Shown here: positions 22,639-33,910 of the stretch, one piece after another
How the letters are laid out: every line of letters starts with the position of its first letter
How positions within the stretch are numbered: position 1 is the first letter of the stretch
Assembly: GCF_014905175.1 (NCBI RefSeq)
Contig: NC_057790.1
Span: 12,736,469 to 12,800,468, forward strand
DNA length: 64,000 bases
Direction of reading: 5' to 3'
Source: Aphidius gifuensis
Taxonomy: Eukaryota > Arthropoda > Insecta > Hymenoptera > Braconidae
The notes under the pieces: model-generated
Told to the model about the DNA's origin: nothing
The model's database searches: none
Seen by the model: only the letters and a program-made list of their open reading frames with translations
Made by a program: the position numbers and the translations under genes

Positions 22639-25270
22639 ATGTGGATTTTATTTCAGAATGAAACGATCACTGAAGAGCCAGATATTTCTTTGGCAACTGC
22701 AAATCATAATCATACCTACCAAGTGAACAGGGATGACGTTGCTGCCATGATAAATGCTTCCTCTTCTAGTAATAATTTCGATATTCATATGTGTCAGTCA
22801 AGCGAAGAATCATTTCACAGAGTTGATAATACGACTATTGAAAGTTGCAACATTGATATAAGTGGTTCCGACGACGATGAAAATGAAGAATTCGATGCCA
22901 ATGATTCAAGTGTATGTATTATTTGTGCACTAGTAAAAATATACTGCTACCTTTTTCTGTTCATACTGAGGGTTTTAAATTTCCCCGCTTCATTTTTTTT
23001 GGTCTGTCAACTACCAAGAACAAAATTAAAGTTTTCTTGGTAAGGATTCCGTCGCTCAGCTATGATTTTTCTACACTTACCTTATTATAAGAAAAAGTCA
23101 AATTTCAAACGAAAATGCAATCATATACAAACTAAAGCTCGTCAACATATTCAATTTATTACTTTTCTGTAAAATTTAATTTCAGGTAGACGATAGTACG
23201 GATGAAAGTAACAGTAACAGTAGTTATCTATCTGAACCACTGTGTGATTTTTTGAAATGTACTCGTGGTGAAGTGTTTTTAATGTTAATGAGCATAGGAT
23301 TACGCCATTTACTAACATGGGAAGCTATCCTTTCGATCCTTAAAATGCTAAATACTATTTTTGATAAACAGGTTGTTCATGCTACGAAATATTTTTTGAA
23401 TAAATTTTTTCCATCTAACATTGGAAATGATATTTATCATTTCTATTGCCCTGAATGCTATAGATACTTGGGCAAACGTAACGATCAAGAAAGCAATATT
23501 GATTGTTTATGTGGACATAGACTGGATATGTCTAATACGAATTCCTATTTTTTACAATTCGATGTTGAAAATCAATTACAACATTTTTTTAAGAACCAAA
23601 AGTTCGTAGAAAATTTGAATTACCGATACACACGAGTAAAGAAAAATGAAACTGCACTAGAAGATGTATTTGATGGCCGTATGTACCAATAAAAAAGACA
23701 TTTATTTGGTAATAACCCAAATTTGTCGTATACGTTCAACACTGATGGATGTAGGGCTGCGGATTCCTCTCAAGTTACTGTTTGGCCAATTTTTATGATG
23801 TTACATGATATGCCTCCTAGAGAACGTAAAAAATATATGATACTAGCTGGACTTTGGATAGACAAAGTAGAACCAAAAATGAATATTTTTTTAGAATCTT
23901 TCGTTAGGCAGGCAAACCATCTTTCTTCGACAGGGGTCACGTGGAAGTTAGGCAATAAAGAAATAACAAGTAAAATGATTCCTCTAGTATGTTCAGTAGA
24001 TACTCCTGCTAAATGCAAAATGCTAAATATGAAACAATATAATGGTTATTTTGGATGCACATTCTGCATGCATCCAGTTGAATCAGTTGACGGTCAAAGA
24101 AAGTATATGATATCTACGACAGTCCCACCACTCCGCACTGACGCATCTATTAAATTGTTAATGCTAGAAGCTTCTGATCTCAGAAGATTGCGGACTGATA
24201 ATTTCGGTGTATGGGGAACGAGTAGTTTAATGAATCTTAATCATTTTGATCTTGTAGAGGGAATAAACGTTGATCATTTGCATGCTGCTCTTCTAGGGGT
24301 AGTTCGTCAATGGACTAATACTGTTTTGTCGTCAACCAATGAAGATTATTATATAGGGTCACCTTATTTATTATCTATTCTTAATAAACGTTTGTTGTCT
24401 ATTTCACCACCAACTGTAATAACACGTACACCCAGAAGTCTAAACGAAAGAAAACTTTGGAAGGGATCTGAATGGCAAGATTGGTTGATTATGTATTCAC
24501 TTATTTGTTTAAATGGAATATTGAAAAAGAAATACTTAGAGCATTGGGCATTGTTTGTCGCAGCGATGAATATTTTACTTCGAGACAGTATTACACAAGA
24601 ATCATTGAACGAAGCAGAAATACTTATGATCAAGTTCGTGACTATGTATCAAATAATCTTTGGTAAGGATGCAATGAATTACAACATTCATCTTCTTCTA
24701 CATATTTGTCAAAGTGTACGTAATTGGGGTCCTATGTGGGTACATAGTACATTTTTATTCGAAAGCCCAAACCGATTTTTACTGAATCTCAAGCATAGTC
24801 CAACTCGTCTCATTCCTCAAATGAGTAGGAGGTTTTTATCTTTTCAGCAAATTCAATCATTTCCAGAAAAGACAAGAATCAGTTCGAAAGTTGAAAAATT
24901 CTGTAGTTCACTTTTCGATAAAAACCTCAAATTTTTTTCAAAAATAGACGATTGTGTTTTACTAGGCAAAGGAAGAAATCATGTACTGTCTAGGAGGGAG
25001 TTGTCTCTTTTGCAATATGATGTAGATGCTTGTTGTGCATTCGACAAAATAGTTTGTAATGGTGTGAGATCCGTTACGAATTCGTATCATAAACAGCGAT
25101 GTAGAAAGTCAAATGATTCTGTCGTATTTCTCAAGACCGGAAATTTTGGTAAAATTATAAATATTTATAAGGTTTCACACAGTTCCCAAGAAATAATAAT
25201 TTTGTTTATAAATGTATATCAAGTTAGCTCGGATAGGATAGGTGAATATCAATCAAAACGTGACGTATAA
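22639..25270 (+). pseudogene. tnp2-type (EnSpm/CACTA) transposase, one in-frame stop
   Basis: Cut-and-paste DDE transposase of the tnp2 family. An acidic N-terminal exon (22639-22911; an acceptor-like TTTCAG just before 22656 suggests further upstream exons) is joined in phase 0 across a GTATGT...TTTCAG intron (22912-23186) to the main exon. A Cys motif (CPEC...CLCG) precedes the catalytic core. The first Asp is in FNTDG (about 23738), the second in CSVDTPAK (about 24000), and the third region is INVDHLHAALLGVVR (about 24270). The C-terminal NWGPMWVHSTFLFE block is also typical. The only visible lesion is TAA at 23690-23692 between two well-conserved stretches, with the frame unchanged afterwards. 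It lies inside the 21111-25963 element and would be its mobilising enzyme. Confidence 0.8.
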
Positions 25271-25963
25271 TATTCGTTATTTACAACAATTTAGCTCGAC
25301 CGTGTTGTATGTAAAGCTAAATCAATCAGAATTCATTACTCTGATACCATATGGTTTGTATGTTAACGTGATGACACTGTGTATCGAACATTAATAAAAT
25401 ATCAATGAATACAATAAAAACAATAACAATGTAAAATAATTATTCTAAATTTCCCTAAATTCCTCGAAATAACTATACTAAACCTTCCAACAATCATCAA
25501 AAACATCTTCAGTCATTCAAAGAAATTCTACTTGAAAATCAGAGAAAAAGACGTGTCAATTTCGGAACTATTTTTACGCATAGTCGGCTTTCGTGAAAGT
25601 TCTTAAGCATTCGAAGAAGTTTTTCCGAAGACAAAAATCCGTAAATAAATATTCGGAGAAAATTTCGGAACTATTTTTACGCGTAGTCGGCCTTCGTGAA
25701 AGTTTTTTAAGCATTCGGAGAAGTTTTTCCGAAGACAAAAATCCGTAAATAAATATTCGGAACTATTTTTACGCATAGTCGGCTTTCGTGAAAGTTTTTA
25801 AGCATTCGGAGAAGTTTTTCCGAAAGCAAAAATCCGCAAAGAAATATTCGGAGAAAATTTCGGAACTGTTTTACGAATGGGTCAATTTCGTAAAAATTCG
25901 TAATAATTCGTCGAAAATTCGTCAAAAATTCGTTGAAATTCGAAGAAATATTTTCACCAGGGG

Positions 25964-26969
25964 TATTAATATAAAAAAAAATCAAAAAATATTAATAAAA
26001 CAAATACAAATCTATTATATTGACACTTTCAGATGATATTATCATATTCCAGACAACATGTTTTTTTATTCAGTTTTTATAAAAAATTTTCTCACGATTA
26101 CGGAAAAAATTCCTACACATGCGCAAAGTCATTAAAAATGGAGTTGAAGTATGTAACAAACGGCTATTTATCGGTTATATGTCGTATAGTTATTAAAATA
26201 ACGATTAATTATAAAATTTATTAATATCGATCAATAAAGCTCGTCAAGGAAAAAAAATGGTTCGATAAAAATTTAGATTTAATATTTACTCACATTTCAA
26301 TAAATGACAAATAATTTCACTTAAAAAAAAATATTACTATGGTAAATGATGGTGTAGGTACGACATTTAACCTTCAAATTTTTTACTCAAGTAGCTGCAA
26401 AAAAAATTTACAAAAAAACAAAATTAAAAAAATGAAGATTAAATAAAATATTCATATTAAAAATTTACTTACTTTATTTTTTCACCTTCAAAAGAAAATA
26501 AATAATTTTGTAATGTTTCTTGTTGATTGTAAATTAAATAAAATAATTAATGTTATTCACTGACAGCTGTAAATGGACTCTAAGCAACTCTAAGTTCTTG
26601 CAGTTCTCAAACACAATCCCCTGTAAGTCTGTAAATTTACTTCAGTGCCCTCTGGAGCACTAAAACTAAACAAATATGTAGCAAGACAATTTTTACCTAT
26701 TTATTAGCTATTTTATAGGTCATATTTTAGATACAAAATAATCATAGTGGTACTAGTTACAGAGGGCGCTCAGAATAAAATGAATCTAATCGTTGAATCT
26801 AACATTTACCTACTTATTAGCCACTTTTGTTAGAAACAAAAATTTTTCTATTTTAAATAGCTGTTTATTAGCTACAATATGCCTACTTATATTGTATCCA
26901 CTTTTTAGCCATTGAAATTAGCTAACAAATGGATTGAAACTAATTGAATCTCACGGAATTCTACCAGGG
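25964..26969. other. No gene; orphan CCCTGG-type right end
   Basis: AT-rich. A lone right terminus, GGAATTCTACCAGGG, ends at 26969. Between about 26647 and 26777 lies a short inverted pair, CAGTGCCCTCTGGAGC and CAGAGGGCGCTCAG. No coding frame with recognisable content. Confidence 0.4.
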
Positions 26970-27099
26970 AATTTATAAATTTTAATATATATATATATAT
27001 ATATTTTGCAAATATAATAATGGCAGTCGATAAAACTCTTCGAGTAAAAAAGAAAGTCAAAATAACAATTTCGATATATTAATTTTTTTTTTTTTTTTT

Positions 27100-27580
27100 T
27101 CAACCGCTAGATTTAACTAAGCCACTAGATTTTTTACTTGGCCGCTAGACTTTTTACTTAATCTCCGTTATAGCCAAATATATTTTTATCAGCTTAATTT
27201 TCCCCGCAGCTACATCTTTTCCTTAGCTGAATTTTTTCTTTAGCTAGATTTTTTCCTCAGCTACATTTTTTACTAAGCCGTTTGATCTCTTACTTAGTCT
27301 TAATTATAGCCAAACGCACAATATCTTTATAATTTTACCGGCTTAGTTTTTCTCTCAGCTAAATCTTCTTCTTAGCTACATTTTTTACTTAGCCACTTAA
27401 TTTTTTTTTTAGTCTCAATTATAACTAAAGACACAATATTTACATAATTTTACCAGCTCAATTATTCCCTCAGCTACATCTTTTCCATAGCTAAATTTTC
27501 CCTTAGCTATATTTTTCATTTAATGTCATATATGTATATAGCCAAACAAACAATACCTACATATTTTTACCAGCTGTTCG
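27100..27580. repeat. Imperfect tandem repeat, ~112-137 bp unit, about four copies
   Basis: A unit containing TATAGCCAAA...CAATATC, TTTTACCAGCT and CAGCTACATCTTTTCC recurs with starts near 27171, 27308, 27420 and 27536. The words are shared with the TTCCTTAGC repeats in the first 4 kb. A CCCTGG-type right terminus (TTTTTTCACCAGGG) lies downstream, ending at 27897, with no visible partner. Confidence 0.55.
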
Positions 27581-27897
27581 GAATATATTAAAAAATTTTA
27601 TTTGAACTCTTTTTTCTACTTCATGTGTTTTATCAATCGTTATTATAAAATTACGAACACAAAATCGATATATCGAAATCCTAAAATCATTGATTATTGA
27701 AAACTACTGCACAACAATAATTGTATGAAAATGGAAAAAAACGAAATAAAAACAAACAATATTTTTATAAATGAATGAAAAAAATTTGTTTAAATGTGTA
27801 CTTATTATTATTGTATTCAATTACAACAACACACCGAAGATGTTTACACATAATAAACCCGCGAGTCTAGAGGGCTCACAAAATTTTTTCACCAGGG

Positions 27898-28648
27898 TAA
27901 CTCATCTAGGGACATTGGCAGTAAGCACCCGTATATTCTCGGTAAACGGTACTGCTGATTCAGCAGTACAAAGCACTGCTGTGGCAACTGAATGCGCGGT
28001 CATATACGGTTCACGACTTTGACATTACTTATAAGTTAGGATTAAAATTTAGCATTTTTTAAAATGTTCAATTAAACATTTCTTTTGATGTTAAATTTAA
28101 AAAATTTTTTTCACGTTAAAAATCAAGTTTTTCACAGTTTTAATTTACCGTGTAATATTATTTTTATGTTATCATTATAGTTCATGCAATTTCTTCGTTT
28201 ATTCAATAAGTTTTTTTTTTTTTTCAAATTCTTTATATATATTTTTCTTATAATATACAAGATTTTAAAATCAATCATATTCAATAATAATAATATCTAA
28301 TCATATTTATTAATAATGAATATTAATAATATACATATATACATCATTTAATTCATAGAACGAGTCTTCACGTGTCATACAGCTATTCGTTGTACTGCTA
28401 ATACGCCTGAACTCATCGACAGTAAAATGTTCACCTGCAACAGCAGTGCTGTACTGCTGTGAGAGCCATTGAAAAAAATCACACATATACTAGAAACCGA
28501 GTTTTATCAATTGCTCGAAAAATTTTCATATGTTGATCGGTCAATTACTGAGTAATTAATTAATTATAAACTTTACAAAAATTAGATGTGGCAACGTATG
28601 GCATGTTCAAATACACACACAGACTCGCAGTCCCATATATTGTATACG
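27898..28648. repeat. No gene; inverted GCAGTAC words
   Basis: CAGCAGTACAAAGCACTGCTG near 27960 and AACAGCAGTGCTGTACTGC near 28440 are inverted relative to each other around an AT-rich interior of about 480 bp. This may be a TIR element with ends of about 20 bp. I see no TSD and no coding frame. Confidence 0.4.
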
Positions 28649-28812
28649 GCAGTCCAATTCACAGGGCAAATTTTTTACAATTTAGGGCTTTTTTTTGCCG
28701 CTGATGGCGCTTGTAAAAATTTTTTTCATATAGATTTTACATACAAAAGCTTCACAAGCGCCGTGAGTGGTGAAAAAAACCCCTAAATTGTAATGCCCTG
28801 TGAATTAGACTG
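28649..28812. mobile_element. 164-bp MITE with GCAGTCCAATTCACAGGGCA ends
   Basis: Inverted termini GCAGTCCAATTCACAGGGCA and TGCCCTGTGAATTAGACTGC. The centre (GGCGCTTGTAAAAATTTTTTTC...GCTTCACAAGCGCC) resembles the centre of the MITE at 5289-5438, so the two belong to one broad family with diverged ends. Confidence 0.7.
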
Positions 28813-28819
28813 CGGAGCG

Positions 28820-29099
28820 CAGGCACTTCACACTTTATTTTTTTACAGTGGAGCCCGATCTCCGTTCTGCCTGTGACGTCAGAAGCACCCCGCAACACCC
28901 GTAATGAATTTGTGCATAACCTCTTTAAGGGTATTTCGTACTCATTTGTAATTTCAACATTACTAAGTACCGATGTATTATTATCATTTTTAGCGGATGA
29001 ATTATTTTCTTGTGCAGACAACTCATTTGTAATTTTAACATTGCTGAGTATCAATTTATTATTATCATTTTCAGCTGATGAATTATTTTCAAAAATCAT
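28820..29099 (-). CDS. Hypothetical frame with a 28-residue internal repeat
   Basis: The minus-strand frame opens with an ATG and reads two imperfect copies of a unit (ENNSSAENDNNKLILSNVKI and a close variant), then a basic stretch, LKRLCTNSLRVLRGASDVTG. The DNA shows the same tandem duplication of about 84 bp. No domain recognised and no supporting neighbours. Its 3' part runs into the MITE boundary. It could be a terminal exon of a degraded gene. Confidence 0.2.
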
Positions 29100-29573
29100 G
29101 AGGGATCAGAAGTAAGTACACACATGCGAAATGAATATAATAATAATTGTCTTAACAGTTTCAAAATTGAAAAGATCATAGTTCAGCTATACAATATACT
29201 CATATAAAATACGGGTTTTAAAGAACGGGTTTTAAGAGAATCCGTATTTTATTGTTTAATATGAAATTTCCTCTTATTGTTCTCCTTGTTTAAGATGGAA
29301 ATCGACAAGCTGAAATCGGTTCTGCAGTTCTTGCAAATAAAACTAAACCAGCATAGCTATTCTCGACATAATTATCCGCAAGTTATCTCGAGCGACTGGG
29401 ATAACTATTATGTGGAAATTCACCTTAATTTATGGCTTTCAGAGAGAAGACTGAGGGGTCCCACGCCGATAGTTTTCTAATTCACTAGTTTTTGCGCCAT
29501 CTCGGGCTTACTTTATAAATGGGTACCACGTAGCGAAACGTGAAAGATAAAGTCACAGAAAAATAATAATGTA

Positions 29574-30146
29574 CACGGAGAGAAATCCGCACCAAATATT
29601 ACTGTAGTGGTATCGTAAAAATCATAGCTGACGTCAATAAAGCGACTAAATCCCACTTATTATAATGATTATTATTATATTTCATCTAAATTTTTTACTG
29701 TAGTCTACCAGAATTTTTGGAAGTCTCGAGTTAATGGTATACTTTATGCCAGAAATTACTGTAGTGTACAGCAGGTTTTCCCGCCAGATGACACGAATAT
29801 TTATTGGAAATCAAGTGTGTTCCTAACCTCTTCTAAAAAAGTTTATTGTTTTTATTTAATTCATGAATTTAAATAAAAATACGGTGGCTACATGAAAATT
29901 ATAAAATGGTTTATTTTTTTAAAATTAATAAACACATTACATTTTTATTCTGATGTTTAAATAATAAGGTTTTATTTAATTTTTTGTGACGTTTTTTTGT
30001 TTTGTTTTGATTAAAATTACTGTAGTGTAGTAGGAAATTCTAGTCGAACCTGGTGGCCTCCCCACGCAACTTCTCCATTTCCAGTAGACTACAGTAAAAT
30101 TTGTTTGATACTCTACAGCATTATTTGCTGCGGATTTCTCTCCGTG
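29574..30146. mobile_element. mariner-type MITE (CACGGAGAGAAATCCG ends, TA TSD)
   Basis: Ends CACGGAGAGAAATCCGCA and (inverted) TGCGGATTTCTCTCCGTG, with TA immediately outside both. ATTACTGTAGT words recur in both orientations inside. It is 573 bp and non-coding. TA target duplication and ends of about 20 bp suggest mobilisation by a Tc1/mariner-type transposase. Confidence 0.8.
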
Positions 30147-30227
30147 TAGATCTATAAAAAAAAAAAATAATATTATTTCAATGGAGGGGAAATAGAGTAC
30201 ACATATAATTAGAATGATATATATATA

Positions 30228-31847
30228 TGTGGCATTCTTGGCATGCTGTTAGATCGACACATTGAAAATTGACACGGGCTAGTTAGACACATAAAATTTA
30301 CACGAATAAAAAAAACACAAATTAATTAGATACAATTTAAAACGACACAAATTAAATTCACCCGTATTAATCGGACACATAATATTTTAATTATTTTATA
30401 AGATACACAAAAATATTACACTTATAATTAGACACAAAATAATTCGACACAAAATAATTAATAAAAAATAAAATAGACACATATAAATTATTATTAGACA
30501 CATAAAAATACGACAAAAATAAATTAGACACATTAAAAATAGACACATAATTAATCGACACGTAATAATCGGACACATTAAAATAAAAAACTTCAAAGAA
30601 CGACACAATAAATTAGACACTATTTAAAATGACACAAATTAAATTTACATGTATTAAACGGACACATAATATTTTAATTATTTTATAAGACACATGAAAA
30701 TATTGTACTCATAGTTAGACACAAAAAAATTCGACACAAAATAATTAATAAAAAATATAATAGACACATATTAATTAATATTTGACACATAAAAATACGA
30801 CAAAAATTAATTAGACACATAAATATAAAAATATCAAAGTTAGACACATAATATATTGACATTTTTTAATCGGACACATTAAAATAAAAGAACGACACAA
30901 ATAAAATTTAAACTTAATAGTTGGACACATAGATGAGTTTGAGTCCCACATAGACAAATTCGTCTATTACAGTGTGTCGGTAATTCAGAAAAAAAATGAG
31001 AGATGGCACTGTATTTTGTGTCTTTTTTATTTGTGAAAATTTTATGTGTCTAACTAGCCCGTGTCAATTTTAAATGTGTCGATCTAACAGCATGCCGCAT
31101 TCTTAGCCAAGTCAACCCGTATTTTTTTTTTTTTTTTCTTCGATTTTTGAGGGCGGATTTCAAGATATCTAAAATAGTACCATTTTTTTTTTGCTGAATT
31201 TTTTATCACAGATTTGAGGACGCAAAACAAGTATTTTAATCCCTTCACTAGAGTGGGCACTCAATGGGAAGTATTTTTTTTAGATTTTTGAAAAAAAAAA
31301 AATTTTTTTTCTTAATTTTATTTTTTTTTAGATGTAAAAAAAAAAGAAAACGAAATTTACTCTTATAAAATTTTCAATTTCTTTTTAGTTTTTCCGAAAA
31401 ACCACATAACAAATCGAGAGTAACAAAACAAACTATATGGTTTTTCTCGAAAACTAAAAAGAAATTGGAAATTTCATAAGAGTAAATTTCGTTATCTTTT
31501 TTTTTTTAAATCTAAAAAAAAATAAAATTGAGGAAAAAAATTTTTTTTTTTTTCAAAAATTGAAATTTCAAAGATCAAAAAAAAATACTTCCCATTGAGT
31601 GCCCACTCCAGTGAAGAGCTTAAAATACTTGTTTTGCGTCCTCAAATCTGTGATAAAAAATTCAGCAAAAAAAAAAAATGGTACTATTTTAGATATCTTG
31701 AAATTCGATGGTGACGCCCTCGAAAATCGAAGAAAAAAAAAAAAAATACGGGTTTTTTTAATGCCAAAATCTACAACATTTCCAAAAATGAGCGAAATCG
31801 CAGAGGGTCAGGCCACAAACCTCGTGACTTGGCTAAGAATGCCACAT
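30228..31847. mobile_element. Palindromic TIR element (ATGTGGCATTCTTAGCCAAG ends) with nested insertion
   Basis: The outer arms are ATGTGGCATTCTT...AGCCAAGTCAACCC on the left and GACTTGGCTAAGAATGCCACAT on the right. Inner arms (31120-31400 and 31460-31750) also pair: GAGTGGGCACTCAATGGGAA with TTCCCATTGAGTGCCCACTC, then GTTTTGCGTCCTC. The left end is split by the GACACA element at 30240-31096. The exact termini are uncertain by a few bases. Confidence 0.7.
30240..31096. mobile_element. GACACA-array TIR element with 8-bp TSD, 857 bp
   Basis: Ends GGCATGCTGTTAGATCGACA and (inverted) TGTCGATCTAACAGCATGCC. The flanks GCATTCTT at 30232-30239 and 31097-31104 are an exact 8-bp duplication, and the empty site is seen in the right arm of the host palindrome. 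The core is an array of AGACACAT/CGACACA words spaced by AT-rich 8-14 nt, much of it in two longer duplicated halves (about 30395-30600 and 30680-30900). No coding frame. Confidence 0.85.
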
Positions 31848-31858
31848 TTATATATATA

Positions 31859-32641
31859 CCCTGGTGAAAAAAAACTGGCAGAATAAACTGACAGAATCTG
31901 GCAGTTGTTCCAAAAACTGGTCTAAATCTGTAAGAATCTGTCATAATTTGCCAGAATCTGTGAGAATCTGCCAGAATCTGCCAGACTATTTTTACGAAAA
32001 AATTCTAAAAAAAAAAAAAAATTCTGGACGAGTTATTGTGGTTATTACAAACATCACGGTAAGGTATCAAGAAACTTCAATCTCGAAGCGTTGCATTTTT
32101 TTTTTTAAACTTGAATATGTTTTTATAAATTTTTATAAGTATCATAATCTCAGTTCCTATATATGTGAATTAACTCTGACCTGAGCACATGTGAGAATCG
32201 TTGAATAACAACTAACGTAAAATAATGATAAATGAGCTATAAAAGAATAAATTATAACATACTAATAGTTCGATGACGACTTGATGTCTCCTAATCAGTT
32301 GTATTAATTCAAAAAAATCAATTTATTGAAAAAAAAACAATATTTATCAATTGAACTCGCAGAATCTGGCAGACTGTTGGAAATCAAATATGTGGCTGAC
32401 AGAATCTGGCAGAATCTGTAAGAATCTGGCAGAATCTAGCAGACTGTTAAGGTCGAGTATTTGGCTGGCAAAATCTGACAGAATCTGGAAGAATCTGACA
32501 GACTGTTGAAAGTCGAGTATATGACTGGCAATACCTGACAGAATCTGGCAGACTGTTAAAAAGCTATTGGCTGAATCTCTGCCGAATTTTTTTCATTTTT
32601 TGTCGAATTTTGCAGAATCTGCCAGATTTTTTTCACCAGGG
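31859..32641. mobile_element. CCCTGG-family element with AGAATCTGGC array
   Basis: Ends CCCTGGTGAAAAAAAACTGG and (inverted) CAGATTTTTTTCACCAGGG, flanked by TA on both sides. Both subterminal regions are AGAATCTGGCAGA words. The central spacer is nearly identical to that of the block at 19397-20170, which shows two insertions of one subfamily. Non-coding. Confidence 0.85.
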
Positions 32642-32825
32642 TATTACTTATTGAAAGCCTTTTAAAAAATAATAATACCATATGCTAGACTTATTATTTT
32701 TTATATTTATTATTTTTTGTTGTATTACATATTGTTTGATTTTTTTTTATTCTCATTATGATTTTTGAAATATTATATAAATAATATATTTTTGAAAGAT
32801 CATTGAATTTTTGTTTTTTTTTTCA

Positions 32826-33188
32826 TTACATACTGTTTAAATTTTCTAATCTTTGGTTTGTTTTTTTGTACACCTTTATTTTACTCAACTTTTTAGCTTC
32901 TTGATTGTGAAGCCAAGTGCGAGCAATTATTTTAATTCGCAAAAGATATTGTAAGAAATAAATTTTATGTTTATAACATGAATTATTTTCATCAAACCAT
33001 TTGTGCACAAGATTAAGATATTCTGCTGTTTTTTTTACATTTTTTATTGATTTTATGCATTCTCTCATAAGTGTTTTCAATAATGCGTTACAATGCCAAA
33101 ATTTCTCCCGTATCTCATCGAATGTTTTTAAATAAAATGCAAAAATTTTTACAAGGACGATAAAGATGTAATACATCTGGGTCTTCAC
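32826..33188 (-). CDS. Hypothetical frame, possible transposase fragment
   Basis: A 120-codon minus-strand frame, Lys/Ile/Leu-rich and mostly predicted helical, with KTAEYLNLVHKWFDENNS near residue 55 and RTWLHNQEAKKLSK near residue 90. I do not recognise a domain. Low-complexity AT-rich surroundings make a chance frame possible, but its composition is more protein-like than the neighbouring frames. Confidence 0.25.
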   Translation of the reverse strand: MKTQMYYIFIVLVKIFAFYLKTFDEIREKFWHCNALLKTLMRECIKSIKNVKKTAEYLNLVHKWFDENNSCYKHKIYFLQYLLRIKIIARTWLHNQEAKKLSKIKVYKKTNQRLENLNSM

Positions 33189-33326
33189 TGAGAAAAATTT
33201 CTTCTATTTTTTAGAAAAAATCTTCTTGGCAATATTCTGTTTGAAAAAAGAAAAAAATAGTTTATAATAAACAATAATTGGTTTGTAATAAGAAAAATAA
33301 AAGTCTTGTTATAAACAATATTCTGT

Positions 33327-33610
33327 TTGTTTCATGAAGATGGTGTCTTGTTTGAAACCATAGATGGTGGAACAAGAGAAGATACAAGCGTAAACCATAT
33401 TTCTTCTTGACACAAACCAAATTCTGTTTTTTTATGCAGATGGCGTCTTGTTTCAAACCATAGGATGGTTTTTTTCAAGAAGAATACTTCTAAACGTAAA
33501 CCATATTTCTTCTTGACACAAACCAAATTCTGTTTTTCTATGCAGATGGCGTCTTGTTTCAAAACATAGAATGGTTTTTTTCAAGAAGAATACTTCTAAA
33601 AATATGCCAC
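33327..33610. repeat. Tandem repeat, ~102-bp unit, 2.5 copies
   Basis: A unit containing ATGGCGTCTTGTTTCAAACC, CAAGAAGAATACTTCTAAA and AAACCATATTTCTTCTTG starts near 33342, 33442 and 33546. A possible MITE left end, CACTGAGAAAAATTTCTTCT, lies upstream near 33187. Frames over it are repeat-derived. Confidence 0.6.
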
Positions 33611-33831
33611 TAGCTTCTTGTTACAAACGGTCGATGGTTTAAAGCAAGATAATTAACTACTTATTTCAAACAACAAAATGTTTAATACAAACGATAAATT
33701 GATCAAATATTTAAATTAAAAAAAAAAAAAAAAAAATTAATTGATATTATTTTTGTAGTACATTGAGTAGACAAGTTGATGAAGACGATTTTTTTTTTTT
33801 TTTTCTTTTTATGAACTACCGAAAACCTAAC

Positions 33832-33910
33832 TGCCGCGAGCAGGAATCGAACTAGGGCCTAACCGAATGGGAATCTAATACGTATACGTTACCGATGCGC
33901 CACGGAACCG
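33832..33910 (-). pseudogene. tRNA-like unit (possible SINE head)
   Basis: On the minus strand it has a B-box-like TAGTTCGATTCC and an A-box-like TGGCGCATCGGTAACG at tRNA spacing, as in tRNA-Trp/Ser-type D-arms. The anticodon arm (around GATTCCC) pairs poorly and the acceptor stem mismatches. Probably a tRNA-derived repeat, not a functional tRNA. Confidence 0.4.

Larger units (their letters stand above)
21111..25963. mobile_element. Autonomous-type CCCTGG element (tnp2/EnSpm-Mirage-like), 4.85 kb
   Basis: Left end CCCTGGTGGAAATATTTCTC at 21111; right end (inverted) GAAATATTTTCACCAGGG at 25963. GT flanks both sides, a 2-bp TSD. Both subterminal regions (21111-21680 and about 25540-25963) are arrays of ACGAACTTTAACGAATTT-type words in opposite orientations, including a shared CATGCGGAGAAA/TTACGAATGGGTCAATTTCG block. 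Inside lie a tnp2 transposase on the plus strand and a BEN-like frame on the minus strand, a two-gene layout reminiscent of plant En/Spm. It is currently inactive because of one stop codon in the transposase. Confidence 0.8.

Noticed and set aside
30300..30930. CRISPR-like array (GACACA words at fairly regular spacing)
   Set aside because: Repeats are only 6-8 bp, spacers are AT-rich near-copies of each other, it lies inside a TIR element with an 8-bp TSD, and the context is eukaryotic.
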